From: an uncultured Rhizobiaceae group bacterium
Lineage (GTDB): Bacteria > Pseudomonadota > Alphaproteobacteria > Rhizobiales > Rhizobiaceae
Length of the DNA stretch: 14,763 nt
Assembly (NCBI GenBank): GCA_938009335.1
Contig: CALLHT010000075.1
Coordinates: 1 to 14,763, forward strand
Direction: 5' to 3'
Part shown: positions 1-7,158 of the stretch, piece by piece
How the letters are laid out: every line of letters starts with the position of its first letter
Position numbering within the stretch: position 1 is the first letter of the stretch
Notes under the pieces: model-generated
What the model saw: the letters and a program-made list of their open reading frames with translations, nothing else
Database searches by the model: none
What the model was told of the DNA's origin: nothing
Position numbers and translations under genes: made by a program

Positions 1-1
1 A

Positions 2-394
2 GGAAGCATCCGCGTGACAGGCAAAGGTGGTGTAACGCGATTGGTTCCGGTTCTGCCGCAGGTTCTCTCAGGCGTAGAGGCCTATACCAATCTGTGTCCT
101 TATGTGGTGGAGCAGGACGAACCGATGTTTCGCGGCGCTAAAGGCGGCATCTTGCAAGCAGCCATCGTGCAGAAAACGATGCGGGTTTTACGGTCTGCGC
201 TTGGCCTGCCGGACACCGCCACACCCCACGCGTTACGACACTCCTTTGCGACACACTTGCTTGCAGGCGGTGGCGACTTGCGAACCATTCAAGAACTTCT
301 AGGCCATGCCAGTCTTTCGACCACCCAGATTTATACCGCAGTCGACACTGCACGTCTGCTTGACGTATTTGAAAAAGCGCATCCAAGGGCTTGA
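2..394 (+). CDS. xerC: Tyrosine recombinase XerC (C-terminal part, 5' end outside window)
   Basis: This is the catalytic half of a Xer-type tyrosine recombinase, which with its partner resolves chromosome dimers at dif near the end of replication. The frame is open from base 2, so the true start lies upstream; the GTG at 14 is internal. Visible active-site elements in order are the beta-hairpin lysine in TGKGG (codon 23-25), the H-x-x-R box HALR (His 227-229, Arg 236-238), the GH box (His 305-307) and the nucleophilic tyrosine in QIYT (332-334), followed by a short C-terminal helix ending HPRA. All are intact, so the enzyme should be active. XerC is preferred over XerD from the ending and overall resemblance to rhizobial XerC, but the N-terminal half that would settle this is missing. 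The stop is TGA and 78 bases separate it from the next gene. Confidence 0.85.
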   Translation, partial: GSIRVTGKGGVTRLVPVLPQVLSGVEAYTNLCPYVVEQDEPMFRGAKGGILQAAIVQKTMRVLRSALGLPDTATPHALRHSFATHLLAGGGDLRTIQELLGHASLSTTQIYTAVDTARLLDVFEKAHPRA

Positions 395-403
395 TTTACC
401 ACT

Positions 404-431
404 TGTTAAGCATCGGGTTTAACGCGATATC
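404..431 (+). promoter_or_regulatory. Possible sigma-70 promoter for the GumN-family gene
   Basis: TTGTTA (404-409) and GATATC (426-431) are 16 bases apart, between the xerC stop and the next start. The match to an alphaproteobacterial housekeeping promoter is only fair, and the element overlaps the GTTAA-N9-TTAAC dyad at 405-423, which could act as an operator on it. Low confidence; read-through from xerC is equally possible. Confidence 0.25.
405..423. repeat. GTTAA-N9-TTAAC dyad, copy 1
   Basis: A 5-bp inverted repeat GTTAA / TTAAC with a 9-base spacer lies in the short gap between xerC and the GumN-family gene. The same arms with the same spacing occur at 10580-10598. The spacer is 9, not the 7 expected for a CtrA box (TTAA-N7-TTAAC). 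The role is unknown; it could be an operator or coincidence. Confidence 0.3.
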
Positions 432-472
432 CAACATTCTGCGCTAAACGTGCGCGCAAAGGACGAACCACC

Positions 473-1528
473 ATGAACCAAAATAGATTGAACTTGCACA
501 ACTCACTGCTCGCCATTGGAGTATTGAAGCTCCTATTGGTCTTCGCATTCTTCGCAAGTTTCATCATTGTCGATCCGAGCGCCGCCAATGCGCAAGACGC
601 AGACAACTGTACCGGCATCAATCTGCTAACGCAGTTAGAGCAGGAAGACCCGCTTGCTTATCGTCAGGTGGTTGCGCAGGCTGATCAGGTAATTAATTCG
701 AAGTCGATTTTCTGGAAGATTGAAAAAGAAGGAATTGAGCCTTCTTATCTGTTTGGCACCATGCATTTGTCTGATCCGCAAATCTCGACACTCAGTGAAG
801 ACGTAAAGGCGGCACTCGCATTGAGCGATACGGTAGTTGTTGAATCTGTTGACGCCCTTGACCCGCAAAAGGCACAAGCCGCTATGGCTCAATTGGCACA
901 TCTGGCTTTCTTGACCGAAGGCACACTTCGTGATCGCGTAAGTGATGATCTGGAAGATGAGTTGAAGACTGCAATTGAACTGCGTGGCATTCCGATGAAC
1001 CTAGCAGACCGCATGCAGCCCTGGGTGGTTGCCACTACTGTTGCGCTTCCGATATGCGAAATTCAACGCAAACAAAGCGGCGAGCTGGTTCTCGATTCAG
1101 TGTTGGCGAAACACGCAGAAGAGAATGGTTTGAACCTGCTCGGTCTGGAAACCATTGAAGAGCAACTGACAGCGGTTGCCTCTCTACCGGAAAGTTATCA
1201 TGTCTCCGCACTGGAAGAGACACTTGTATCGGGCAGTCTGGCAAATGACATGGTTCACACTATGAAGGATATTTATAAGCAGGGTAATACCGGCATTATT
1301 TTCCCGCTTATGCGCACGGTCATGCCAAAGGCAGGCTCTGGCGAGGGTGCCGCTCAATTCCAGGAAGCATTGATTGAAAAGCGCAATGTTACGATGGCAG
1401 AACGCGTCGCACCAATACTTGAAAAAGGCAAAGCCTTCGTAGCTGTCGGCGCACTGCATTTGCCGGATGAAAGCGGATTGGTAAAACTGCTTCGTGAACA
1501 AGGCTATACAGTCACAAGTCTCCGATAA
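473..1528 (+). CDS. TraB/GumN family protein, exported
   Basis: A 351-residue exported protein of the TraB/GumN (PRK/COG3735-like) family, whose biochemical role is poorly known; the fold has been proposed to be metalloprotease-like. Residues 1-40 form a long signal peptide with a hydrophobic core around 14-32 and a likely cleavage after ANA (residue 40). The family signature follows: WKIEKEG, then the first GxxH box in LFGTMHL (Gly95, His98), then VVVES about 20 residues on, and a second GxxH box near the end in GALHLPDE (about 326-329). Two cysteines in the mature part (Cys46 and one near 196) could pair in the periplasm. The length is normal for alphaproteobacterial members. The ATG at 473 is supported by AAAGGA at 458-463. 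Family assignment is firm; function and substrate are not known. The name GumN comes from the Xanthomonas xanthan cluster and does not imply a role in polysaccharide synthesis here. Confidence 0.9.
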   Translation: MNQNRLNLHNSLLAIGVLKLLLVFAFFASFIIVDPSAANAQDADNCTGINLLTQLEQEDPLAYRQVVAQADQVINSKSIFWKIEKEGIEPSYLFGTMHLSDPQISTLSEDVKAALALSDTVVVESVDALDPQKAQAAMAQLAHLAFLTEGTLRDRVSDDLEDELKTAIELRGIPMNLADRMQPWVVATTVALPICEIQRKQSGELVLDSVLAKHAEENGLNLLGLETIEEQLTAVASLPESYHVSALEETLVSGSLANDMVHTMKDIYKQGNTGIIFPLMRTVMPKAGSGEGAAQFQEALIEKRNVTMAERVAPILEKGKAFVAVGALHLPDESGLVKLLREQGYTVTSLR

Positions 1529-1581
1529 GCCTGAACATTCGGGACCACACAGAATTATAGACTTGATTATGGTGCGGTTTT

Positions 1582-1608
1582 AATCGATTCCTGTTTCATG
1601 AATCGATT
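1582..1608 (+). repeat. Perfect 9-bp inverted repeat around the MscS start codon, with two GANTC sites
   Basis: AATCGATTC (1582-1590) and GAATCGATT (1600-1608) are perfect reverse complements separated by nine bases (1591-1599). The start codon of the channel gene is 1598-1600, so its first two bases lie in the loop and the third in the stem. Each arm contains a GANTC motif (1586-1590 and 1600-1604), the target of the alphaproteobacterial cell-cycle methylase CcrM. No Shine-Dalgarno sequence is visible upstream. It may be an RNA hairpin that limits initiation, or a DNA operator. Confidence 0.55.
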
Positions 1609-4075
1609 TATCTACACTCCACGTCCAGTTTTTTCATTTCTTCACTCACTGTGCATTCTTCTGCTGGTGGCATTCGCCAGCGTGTCATTGCCAGTAAACA
1701 CAGCGTTTGCTCAGGAAAACACAAATATTGGCACGGCCAATGAGGCGGCGGCAAAGGCAACGGAAGAGCCTTCTGAATTCGCGACCTGGCGCGCGATTTT
1801 GGAGCGCATCAATCAGGCCCTTACCCGCGAAGGTTTGACCGATCAAGAACTCGATGGATTACTCAACGAGGCAAGTCAGGTAGAAGAGGATGCGCGACAG
1901 CAAAAAACCGCAGAAGAAGAGAAGCTAGCCCCTTTTCAACAACGATTGGACGCGCTTGGCCCGGCACCCAAAGAAGGCGATCCCAAAGAACCGGAAGAAC
2001 TTGCCGCACAACGTAAGAGCCTGTCTGACGATGTGGCAAAACAAAGCGCAAAGATTAAAGAATCCGCAGATGCTGAACTCCAAGCAAGCCTATTGCGTGA
2101 GCAAATTGCTAACCGTCGCCACGATAAGTTTTTCTCTGAAATCAGCAATAGAACCCGCGGCGTTCTTCAGCCTGCCTTTTGGGTGCAATTTGCCAGCGGA
2201 TTCTCAGGCTTCCTAAAGAGTACACAGCTTCTGATCAGCGACTCAATGACTGCCCTTTGGAAAACCCTTGTGGCGGACAAACTCAAATTGGTCGTTCTGC
2301 TGTTCTTTTTACCTTTGCTGATATTGGTCTACATCAGAATACAAAACCTTTTGCAACGGCTTTATGCCTACATTCCGGAGCATTCGGAAAACCGCGCTGT
2401 TGAAGGATTTCTTTTCTACCTTGCCAAGGGTGTTGCGCCAGCATTCCTGATAACTGCGATCTACAATCTGTTCGAATCCCAAGGGCTCCTAACCTTACGC
2501 TTCGCCAAATTTGCTGTTTTGCTAACCACAGCAACAGCGCTTGTCATCATCATCAGAGCGCTCGCTAGAGTATGGTTCGCACCCTACGAACCCGAAAGGC
2601 GCATTGCGCGTATTTCAAATTCAATGGCAATTAAAGGGTATCGGGTCCTCAAGTACGGACTGTGGGGCGCCTTCATAACGTTCCTGGTCAATGGGTTGGC
2701 CGTGATCTTTATTATGCCGTTGGAAGTGAAAGTCGGCCTGAGTTTCATCTACAGCCTTCTGGTCGCCATTCCCATTTTGGCAATTCTCTGGATGTACCGC
2801 AAAGACCGGCAAGAACAAGCGAGGCTTGCCGAAATCACAGCCATTCCGGTCTTTACACGGTATGTCGGTATAATTGTTTGGATCGCCAGCATTGTCATCG
2901 TTTTGGCTGCACTGACCGGCTATATCGCGTTTTCTGAATTCTTGTCTCAACAGCTTCTGTTTGGAATTGCAGTGGTACTTTCCGCATGGCTATTGCTGCG
3001 ATTTATAGATTTCCTGTTTTTACAGCTTTCCATCAGTCATATCGAGAATGTCGAAGGCTCGGAAGCAACACAATCCAATTTCGGCAATTCAGGTCAGATC
3101 GCAATTTTGGGAGCTGGCATCTCCAAGCTCACGGTTTATATCGCTGCTGGCATTTTACTGATGCTGCCTTGGGGATACCGCACCAGCGATTTCTTCCAGA
3201 TTTTCGAGAAAGCATTTTTCGGCTTTGAGGTTGGCGGCCTGAGTATTTCAATCTCGACCGTTCTACTCGCGCTCCTGTTGTTCGTGATCGGGTATACCGT
3301 CACCATGGCTTTGCGGGCTTGGTTGAACGATAAGCTTCTGCCAACCACTTCGCTTGACATTGGTGTTAGCAACTCGATCTCCACGGTATTTGGCTATATC
3401 GGCATTGTGATCGCAGCGATGTTAGCGATTAGCGCGGCGGGCTTTGACCTATCCAGTTTGGCCATTGTCGCCGGTGCATTATCGCTTGGCGTTGGTTTTG
3501 GCCTTCAGAGTATCGTCAGCAATTTCGTCTCAGGATTAATCTTGCTGGCGGAACGCCCAATCAAGGCAGGCGACTGGGTTTCGACCTCTGGCGGCGATGG
3601 CTATGTTCGGAAAATATCAGTCCGCTCAACAGAAATTGAAACCTTTGACCGTGCAACCATCATTGTCCCAAACTCCAGCTTGATCACAGATACGGTTACG
3701 AACTGGACCCATGGCAATAAAACCGGTCGCATTAGAGTTCCTATTGGTGTGGCCTATGACAGCGACCCAGAGCAGGTGCAGGAAATTCTACTCAAATGCG
3801 CTTCTGAACATAAACTGGTTTTGGGAAGGCCCGCGCCAGTTGTGTTCTTTATGGAGTTTGGAGCAAGTTCTCTCGACTTCGAACTCCGCTGCTTTTTGTC
3901 AGACATCAATTATGGCATGTCCGTCATGAGTGATTTACGTTTTGCGATCCTCAAAGAACTGAGGGAGGCGGATATTGGCATCCCGTTCCCGCAGCGTGAA
4001 ATCCTCGTCAAAACCGAAGACCCGAAGCCGGCACCAAAACCAAAACGCCGTCGCGCGCCGGCAAAGAAAGGCTGA
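1598..4075 (+). CDS. Mechanosensitive channel, MscS family, with N-terminal DUF3772 domain
   Basis: A large (825-residue) inner-membrane channel of the MscS superfamily, expected to release solutes on hypo-osmotic shock. It starts with a signal peptide (1-39, cleavage near AFA-Q), then a periplasmic, coiled-coil-rich segment (about 50-195, with RLDALGPAPKEGD and a run of E/K/Q-rich heptads) that matches DUF3772. About eleven membrane segments lie between 228 and 640. The pore helix and beta domain are the canonical MscS core: a Gly/Ala-rich TM3 (AIVAGALSLGVGFGLQ), then NFVSG, ERPIKAGDWV and the RSTEIETFDRATIIVPNS block. The last 20 residues form a Lys/Pro/Arg-rich cytoplasmic tail. The ATG at 1598 is the only ATG that keeps the signal peptide; it has no clear ribosome binding site and sits in an inverted repeat. 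The stop TGA at 4073-4075 directly abuts the stop of the opposite-strand gene. It resembles MscK/MscM-type large channels in layout but is shorter than MscK (about 1100 residues). Confidence 0.92.
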   Translation: MNRFIYTPRPVFSFLHSLCILLLVAFASVSLPVNTAFAQENTNIGTANEAAAKATEEPSEFATWRAILERINQALTREGLTDQELDGLLNEASQVEEDARQQKTAEEEKLAPFQQRLDALGPAPKEGDPKEPEELAAQRKSLSDDVAKQSAKIKESADAELQASLLREQIANRRHDKFFSEISNRTRGVLQPAFWVQFASGFSGFLKSTQLLISDSMTALWKTLVADKLKLVVLLFFLPLLILVYIRIQNLLQRLYAYIPEHSENRAVEGFLFYLAKGVAPAFLITAIYNLFESQGLLTLRFAKFAVLLTTATALVIIIRALARVWFAPYEPERRIARISNSMAIKGYRVLKYGLWGAFITFLVNGLAVIFIMPLEVKVGLSFIYSLLVAIPILAILWMYRKDRQEQARLAEITAIPVFTRYVGIIVWIASIVIVLAALTGYIAFSEFLSQQLLFGIAVVLSAWLLLRFIDFLFLQLSISHIENVEGSEATQSNFGNSGQIAILGAGISKLTVYIAAGILLMLPWGYRTSDFFQIFEKAFFGFEVGGLSISISTVLLALLLFVIGYTVTMALRAWLNDKLLPTTSLDIGVSNSISTVFGYIGIVIAAMLAISAAGFDLSSLAIVAGALSLGVGFGLQSIVSNFVSGLILLAERPIKAGDWVSTSGGDGYVRKISVRSTEIETFDRATIIVPNSSLITDTVTNWTHGNKTGRIRVPIGVAYDSDPEQVQEILLKCASEHKLVLGRPAPVVFFMEFGASSLDFELRCFLSDINYGMSVMSDLRFAILKELREADIGIPFPQREILVKTEDPKPAPKPKRRRAPAKKG

Positions 4076-5311
4076 TTAACGCTTAAGCATCTTTCGGGCT
4101 TTGCGTTTCAGGATTCCGTAAATCGATAGGTTGCGCGCGATGTATAAAGGCATCTGCGGAGAAGACTTCGCAAAGCCAAGCGCCACACTGCATACTTTGA
4201 GACGATCAGGCCAAAACCTATTTGCATTTTCGTTATCAGGAACAGCAACAGAATCCAGGAACTCAAAATCGGGTTCGCCAGTCAAACGATTGTTGGCATC
4301 AACCAAAAGCAGATTGCCCACGGAATGATTGGCGTAGTGTTCGTCATAAGCGATCTTCCAAGCCACATACCGACCTGCAGAACCAAGAACAATCATGGAT
4401 GCAATCGTGTTGCCGTCCAGCTTGAACGAGAAGATCCGGCACTTCTTTTTCATGCCGAGACTTCTGATCATATCCATCGCGAATTGACGCGTGGAATTAT
4501 TGTTTGCGAGCGCCGTATGACGACGACCTTTCCAGCCACGCTTTTCGAGATACAAAAAGTCGAGCATTCCAATTTCGATGTCCTGCACGTCGGTCGCCTC
4601 TTCTACCGCCACATCACCCAGCTCAATAAGGCGCGATAAAGCGACCCGAAATCTCTGGCGTCGTTTCCCCGAAAGATGAGTCATATCATAAGTTTTTTTA
4701 CCAACAGGATGCATGGCCGCACGCTCAAATTGGTTGAAAAATTGTAAGCGTTTGCGTTCATCGCCAGCTTTTGTGAAAGCCGAGTAAAATTGGGTACCTA
4801 CTGGTAGCGAGTTTATCAGAATACCATGGGCTTGCGATGCGGGGAGTTGATCAAACGCTTTAAAAAGTTCTTCGACAATACGATCGACGTCGCGCTTATC
4901 AATAAGAGGCTGACCTAGCGGAGTAAATTCGCTGCTCCAAACCCGGAAAAATTTGGGTCCTATTTTACCGGTCCTCTCGATAGTAACCGGTGTAAAAAAT
5001 CTTAGCTCAATGCCTGTTGGCATTCGCTCCGCAAGATACAGCCCTTTGATTTCTCGCCGCGCAATCCATTTTGCACTCTGCGAGAGAAACTCCGGCTCAA
5101 AGAAAACATTCCGATGTTCAGAGTTGGCGACTAAATCATTCCAGCTATGTTGAAAGGTCATCATGTTAAGATCGGTGATAAGACCGAGGCACCAGGTCGA
5201 ACCCTCAAGATCAACATGTTCTGAGAGAATATTGGTGTAGTGCGACCAATCTTGGGTCTGTTGCCTTAGACTTTTCAGCGGTAAGGAATTTTTCGTTTGC
5301 TTCGTCGTCAT
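4076..5311 (-). CDS. GNAT-superfamily acetyltransferase, BioF2/CelD-like (FemAB-related)
   Basis: A 411-residue protein of the BioF2-like (Acetyltransf_6, CelD/BcsL) group of double-GNAT enzymes, cytoplasmic proteins often found in exopolysaccharide and cellulose loci and thought to acylate sugars or aminoacyl groups. Recognisable blocks are the SGKRRQRFR helix typical of the family in mid-protein, the C-terminal GNAT strand-helix block (IASMIVLGSAGRYVAWKIAYD), the H-x-N-H-S-V-GNLLLVD stretch, and the FLDSVAVPDNENANRFWP segment. The frame stays open up to 5410, but I choose ATG 5309-5311: it comes one base after the TAA stop of the upstream flippase gene (TAATATG), while the longer form would overlap that gene by about 100 bases and adds a non-homologous looking leader. 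The pair is therefore translationally coupled and likely works together on an envelope glycan. The acyl donor and acceptor are unknown. Confidence 0.82.
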   Translation of the reverse strand: MTTKQTKNSLPLKSLRQQTQDWSHYTNILSEHVDLEGSTWCLGLITDLNMMTFQHSWNDLVANSEHRNVFFEPEFLSQSAKWIARREIKGLYLAERMPTGIELRFFTPVTIERTGKIGPKFFRVWSSEFTPLGQPLIDKRDVDRIVEELFKAFDQLPASQAHGILINSLPVGTQFYSAFTKAGDERKRLQFFNQFERAAMHPVGKKTYDMTHLSGKRRQRFRVALSRLIELGDVAVEEATDVQDIEIGMLDFLYLEKRGWKGRRHTALANNNSTRQFAMDMIRSLGMKKKCRIFSFKLDGNTIASMIVLGSAGRYVAWKIAYDEHYANHSVGNLLLVDANNRLTGEPDFEFLDSVAVPDNENANRFWPDRLKVCSVALGFAKSSPQMPLYIARNLSIYGILKRKARKMLKR

Positions 5312-5312
5312 A

Positions 5313-6758
5313 TTATGCAGCCCCGCCGGTTGGTTGACCTGACCCTCTGGCAGGGACGATAAAAGCATGAACATCCAGCTTCTTTTTGATAATGACGAAA
5401 AGGGCTGCACTTTCGAAAATTAGTGCCGCCGCAGTTGCGAGTGCAGCACCTTTCAGGCCCAACGTTGGAATAAGGCTAAGATTGAGCGCAACGTTAATCG
5501 ACAACGCTACCACATAGACCCAAGCGCAACTCTTCTGGTTATTGGTCATAACCAGCAAGGATTCCGCTGGACCAACGCTAGCTCTGATCACAATTCCTAT
5601 AACCAGAATATAGAGGAATGAAACACCGGCTACGAACTCTTCTCCAAACAGCAAGAGAAAGTATTTGCCGGTTAGGATCATGAAAATGCCCAGGATTGCA
5701 GACGGCCAAAACGTCCATGAAACGCTTTTGCCAACGAATTCGCGAAGGCCGTCAAAATCACCAGCCGAATGATACGCAGAATATCGATGAGAAGCTGCAG
5801 CTCGAACGGCAAAATAAACGAAGTGCACCAAAGCCAGAATTTTGGTCGAAGCATAATACACAGCGGTATCTTCTGGCATCATCATGAAACTTACAAAGAT
5901 CACATCGACTGACGTGACAAGAACGTAGAAGCTCTCAACCAAAAAAATTGGCAATGCGATGATAAACCAGCTTTTCAGTCGATAGATGGGTTTTACTAGC
6001 GGAACAGATTGCTCAAGTTTTGACTGCAACCGCAGGTATTGAAAGATGCCAACCATATAGGTCGCAATCACAGCGGCAACCATTGCCGTTACAGCGGATG
6101 ACGTGAATCCGGCCAGCAACGCACATGCCATAATAAGCAAAATACCAACAGGACGGAAAATGAAAGTAGGCAGAAAGCTTAGCAATGCCCAGTTAAAAGG
6201 ACGGCCAATCCCGTCCATAACGCCGGTAATCGCAAGCACCGGCAAGCATAAGGTCGCAAGCAAAAACGGGATGAGATAATATTCAGGGATCGGCATATCC
6301 ATCATGGAGAATGCCAAAAATGCTGTAAAAGCCAACAAGAATGAAGATACCGCAGTAATCCCAAGACTACCTCGAACCATACCCCACAATAACTCGGGCC
6401 TTTCCCGTTCACGATAGCGCGCGATAAAACGAATGGCAGCGGTTGGCATGCCGAAACTAACCAGAGTTGCGAAAATAATTAGTCCGGCCCATACCGCAAC
6501 AAATATTCCGTATTCAAAACTACCCATCCAGCGGGCGAGCAAAACCTGCGAGAAGAATGCAATGACCGCGCTTGTTACTCGAATTGCAAAAACCGTCAGA
6601 GCCATACGCCGAGATGATGCTTCTTCGCTTTGGCCTCGCACAACATCATCCAATTTGGCAAGCAAAGGCACACCGCGCACTTTTAAGCGTTCGGGCAGCA
6701 TGTCAGCAATTTTCTCAACAAACGTCGTCACCGAGAGTATCCTCACCTTGCCCGCCAT
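5313..6758 (-). CDS. Polysaccharide/lipid-linked oligosaccharide flippase, Wzx-like (MATE/MOP superfamily)
   Basis: A 481-residue integral membrane protein of the Polysacc_synt (RfbX/Wzx) family, which moves undecaprenyl-linked repeat units across the inner membrane. A soluble N-terminus of about 50 residues is followed by the first helix and the family-typical SQVLLARWMGSFEYGIFV block, then roughly twelve to fourteen hydrophobic segments spread to residue 465, with a basic C-terminal stretch near 460. GMPTAAIRFIARYRERERPE is the usual cytoplasmic loop after the second helix. ATG 6758 is taken as start; an in-frame ATG at 6701 is an alternative, and neither has a strong Shine-Dalgarno site. 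The acetyltransferase gene begins one base after its stop. No glycosyltransferase, Wzy polymerase or Wzz gene is next to it, so the substrate is unknown; it may serve a polysaccharide made elsewhere in the genome. Confidence 0.88.
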   Translation of the reverse strand: MAGKVRILSVTTFVEKIADMLPERLKVRGVPLLAKLDDVVRGQSEEASSRRMALTVFAIRVTSAVIAFFSQVLLARWMGSFEYGIFVAVWAGLIIFATLVSFGMPTAAIRFIARYRERERPELLWGMVRGSLGITAVSSFLLAFTAFLAFSMMDMPIPEYYLIPFLLATLCLPVLAITGVMDGIGRPFNWALLSFLPTFIFRPVGILLIMACALLAGFTSSAVTAMVAAVIATYMVGIFQYLRLQSKLEQSVPLVKPIYRLKSWFIIALPIFLVESFYVLVTSVDVIFVSFMMMPEDTAVYYASTKILALVHFVYFAVRAAASHRYSAYHSAGDFDGLREFVGKSVSWTFWPSAILGIFMILTGKYFLLLFGEEFVAGVSFLYILVIGIVIRASVGPAESLLVMTNNQKSCAWVYVVALSINVALNLSLIPTLGLKGAALATAAALIFESAALFVIIKKKLDVHAFIVPARGSGQPTGGAA

Positions 6759-6784
6759 AGTACTTTAAAGCCTTTAATAAACCG

Positions 6785-6799
6785 TGCAGTCAGTCTGCA
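6785..6799. repeat. TGCAG-N5-CTGCA inverted repeat in divergent intergenic region
   Basis: A short dyad (TGCAG 6785-6789, CTGCA 6795-6799) lies about 30 bases upstream of the flippase start, in the 165-base region shared with tusA. It could be an operator for the leftward unit, but arms of five bases can arise by chance. Confidence 0.25.
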
Positions 6800-6825
6800 G
6801 ATTGAATGCAAGAAATCGCTTGATT

Positions 6826-6858
6826 TGGGGAATTTCAGGCGTATGTGTGGGGAAATTT
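6826..6858. repeat. Direct repeats TGGGGAATTT / TGGGGAAATTT
   Basis: Two near-identical elements begin at 6826 and 6848, 22 bases apart, i.e. on the same face of the DNA two turns apart. They lie in the region between the divergent flippase and tusA starts. Such an arrangement is what a cooperatively binding regulator would use, but no known motif is recognised. Confidence 0.35.
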
Positions 6859-6862
6859 AACT

Positions 6863-6890
6863 TTGCGTTAGGCATAGTGAGAGCTAGCAT
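6863..6890 (+). promoter_or_regulatory. Possible promoter for tusA
   Basis: TTGCGT (6863-6868) and TAGCAT (6885-6890) with a 16-base spacer lie 33 bases ahead of the tusA start. The match is moderate. The direct repeats at 6826-6858 end just upstream of the -35-like hexamer, a normal place for an activator. Confidence 0.3.
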
Positions 6891-6923
6891 CGTTAACTGC
6901 CTACAAAACAAAGGCCCTGACCT

Positions 6924-7154
6924 ATGTCACAAGAAGCTTCTGTACTGGATTTGCGTGGTTTAAAATGTCCATTGCCTGTGCTCAAAGCAAGGAAGGCAAT
7001 GCGATCATTACCCAGTGGCACAAAAATCTGGATTGAGACTACGGACCCATTGGCAGTGATTGATATCCCGGCTTTTTGCAACGAGAACGGACATGTCCTG
7101 ATTGAAACTCAAGAGCGGGAAAAACATCACCGGTTTCTGCTAGAAAAGGGTTAG
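6924..7154 (+). CDS. tusA: TusA-family sulfur carrier (sulfurtransferase) protein
   Basis: A 76-residue cytoplasmic protein of the TusA/SirA/YeeD family, carriers that hold persulfide sulfur on one cysteine and pass it on for tRNA thiolation, molybdenum cofactor synthesis or other sulfur chemistry. It shows the diagnostic DLRGLKCPLPVLKARK block, with the acceptor cysteine at residue 15 in the CPxP motif, followed by the beta-alpha-beta pattern ending in a charged helix and strand. The length is standard. The ATG at 6924 has AAAGG at 6910-6914. The gene stands alone, with its own upstream region, and ends 4 bases before the stop of the convergent CobW gene. Partner proteins (TusBCD, TusE, rhodanese) are not in the window, so which pathway it feeds cannot be told; the tusA symbol is by family. 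Confidence 0.88.
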   Translation: MSQEASVLDLRGLKCPLPVLKARKAMRSLPSGTKIWIETTDPLAVIDIPAFCNENGHVLIETQEREKHHRFLLEKG

Positions 7155-7158
7155 GATC

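Noticed and set aside
2..394. Mobile-element or phage integrase
   Set aside because: The C-terminus resembles chromosomal XerC, and nothing nearby (att repeats, excisionase, phage genes) suggests a mobile element.
405..423. CtrA binding box
   Set aside because: The half-sites are separated by 9 bases; the CtrA consensus TTAA-N7-TTAAC needs 7. The same applies to 10580-10598.
1529..1545. Terminator after the GumN-family gene
   Set aside because: A CCTGA/TCGGG stem can be drawn, but it includes a G-U pair, has only five base pairs and no T-run follows.
5312..5410. Longer N-terminus for the acetyltransferase starting at 5410
   Set aside because: It would overlap the flippase gene by about 100 bases, whereas ATG 5311 follows the flippase stop by one base and fits the family start.
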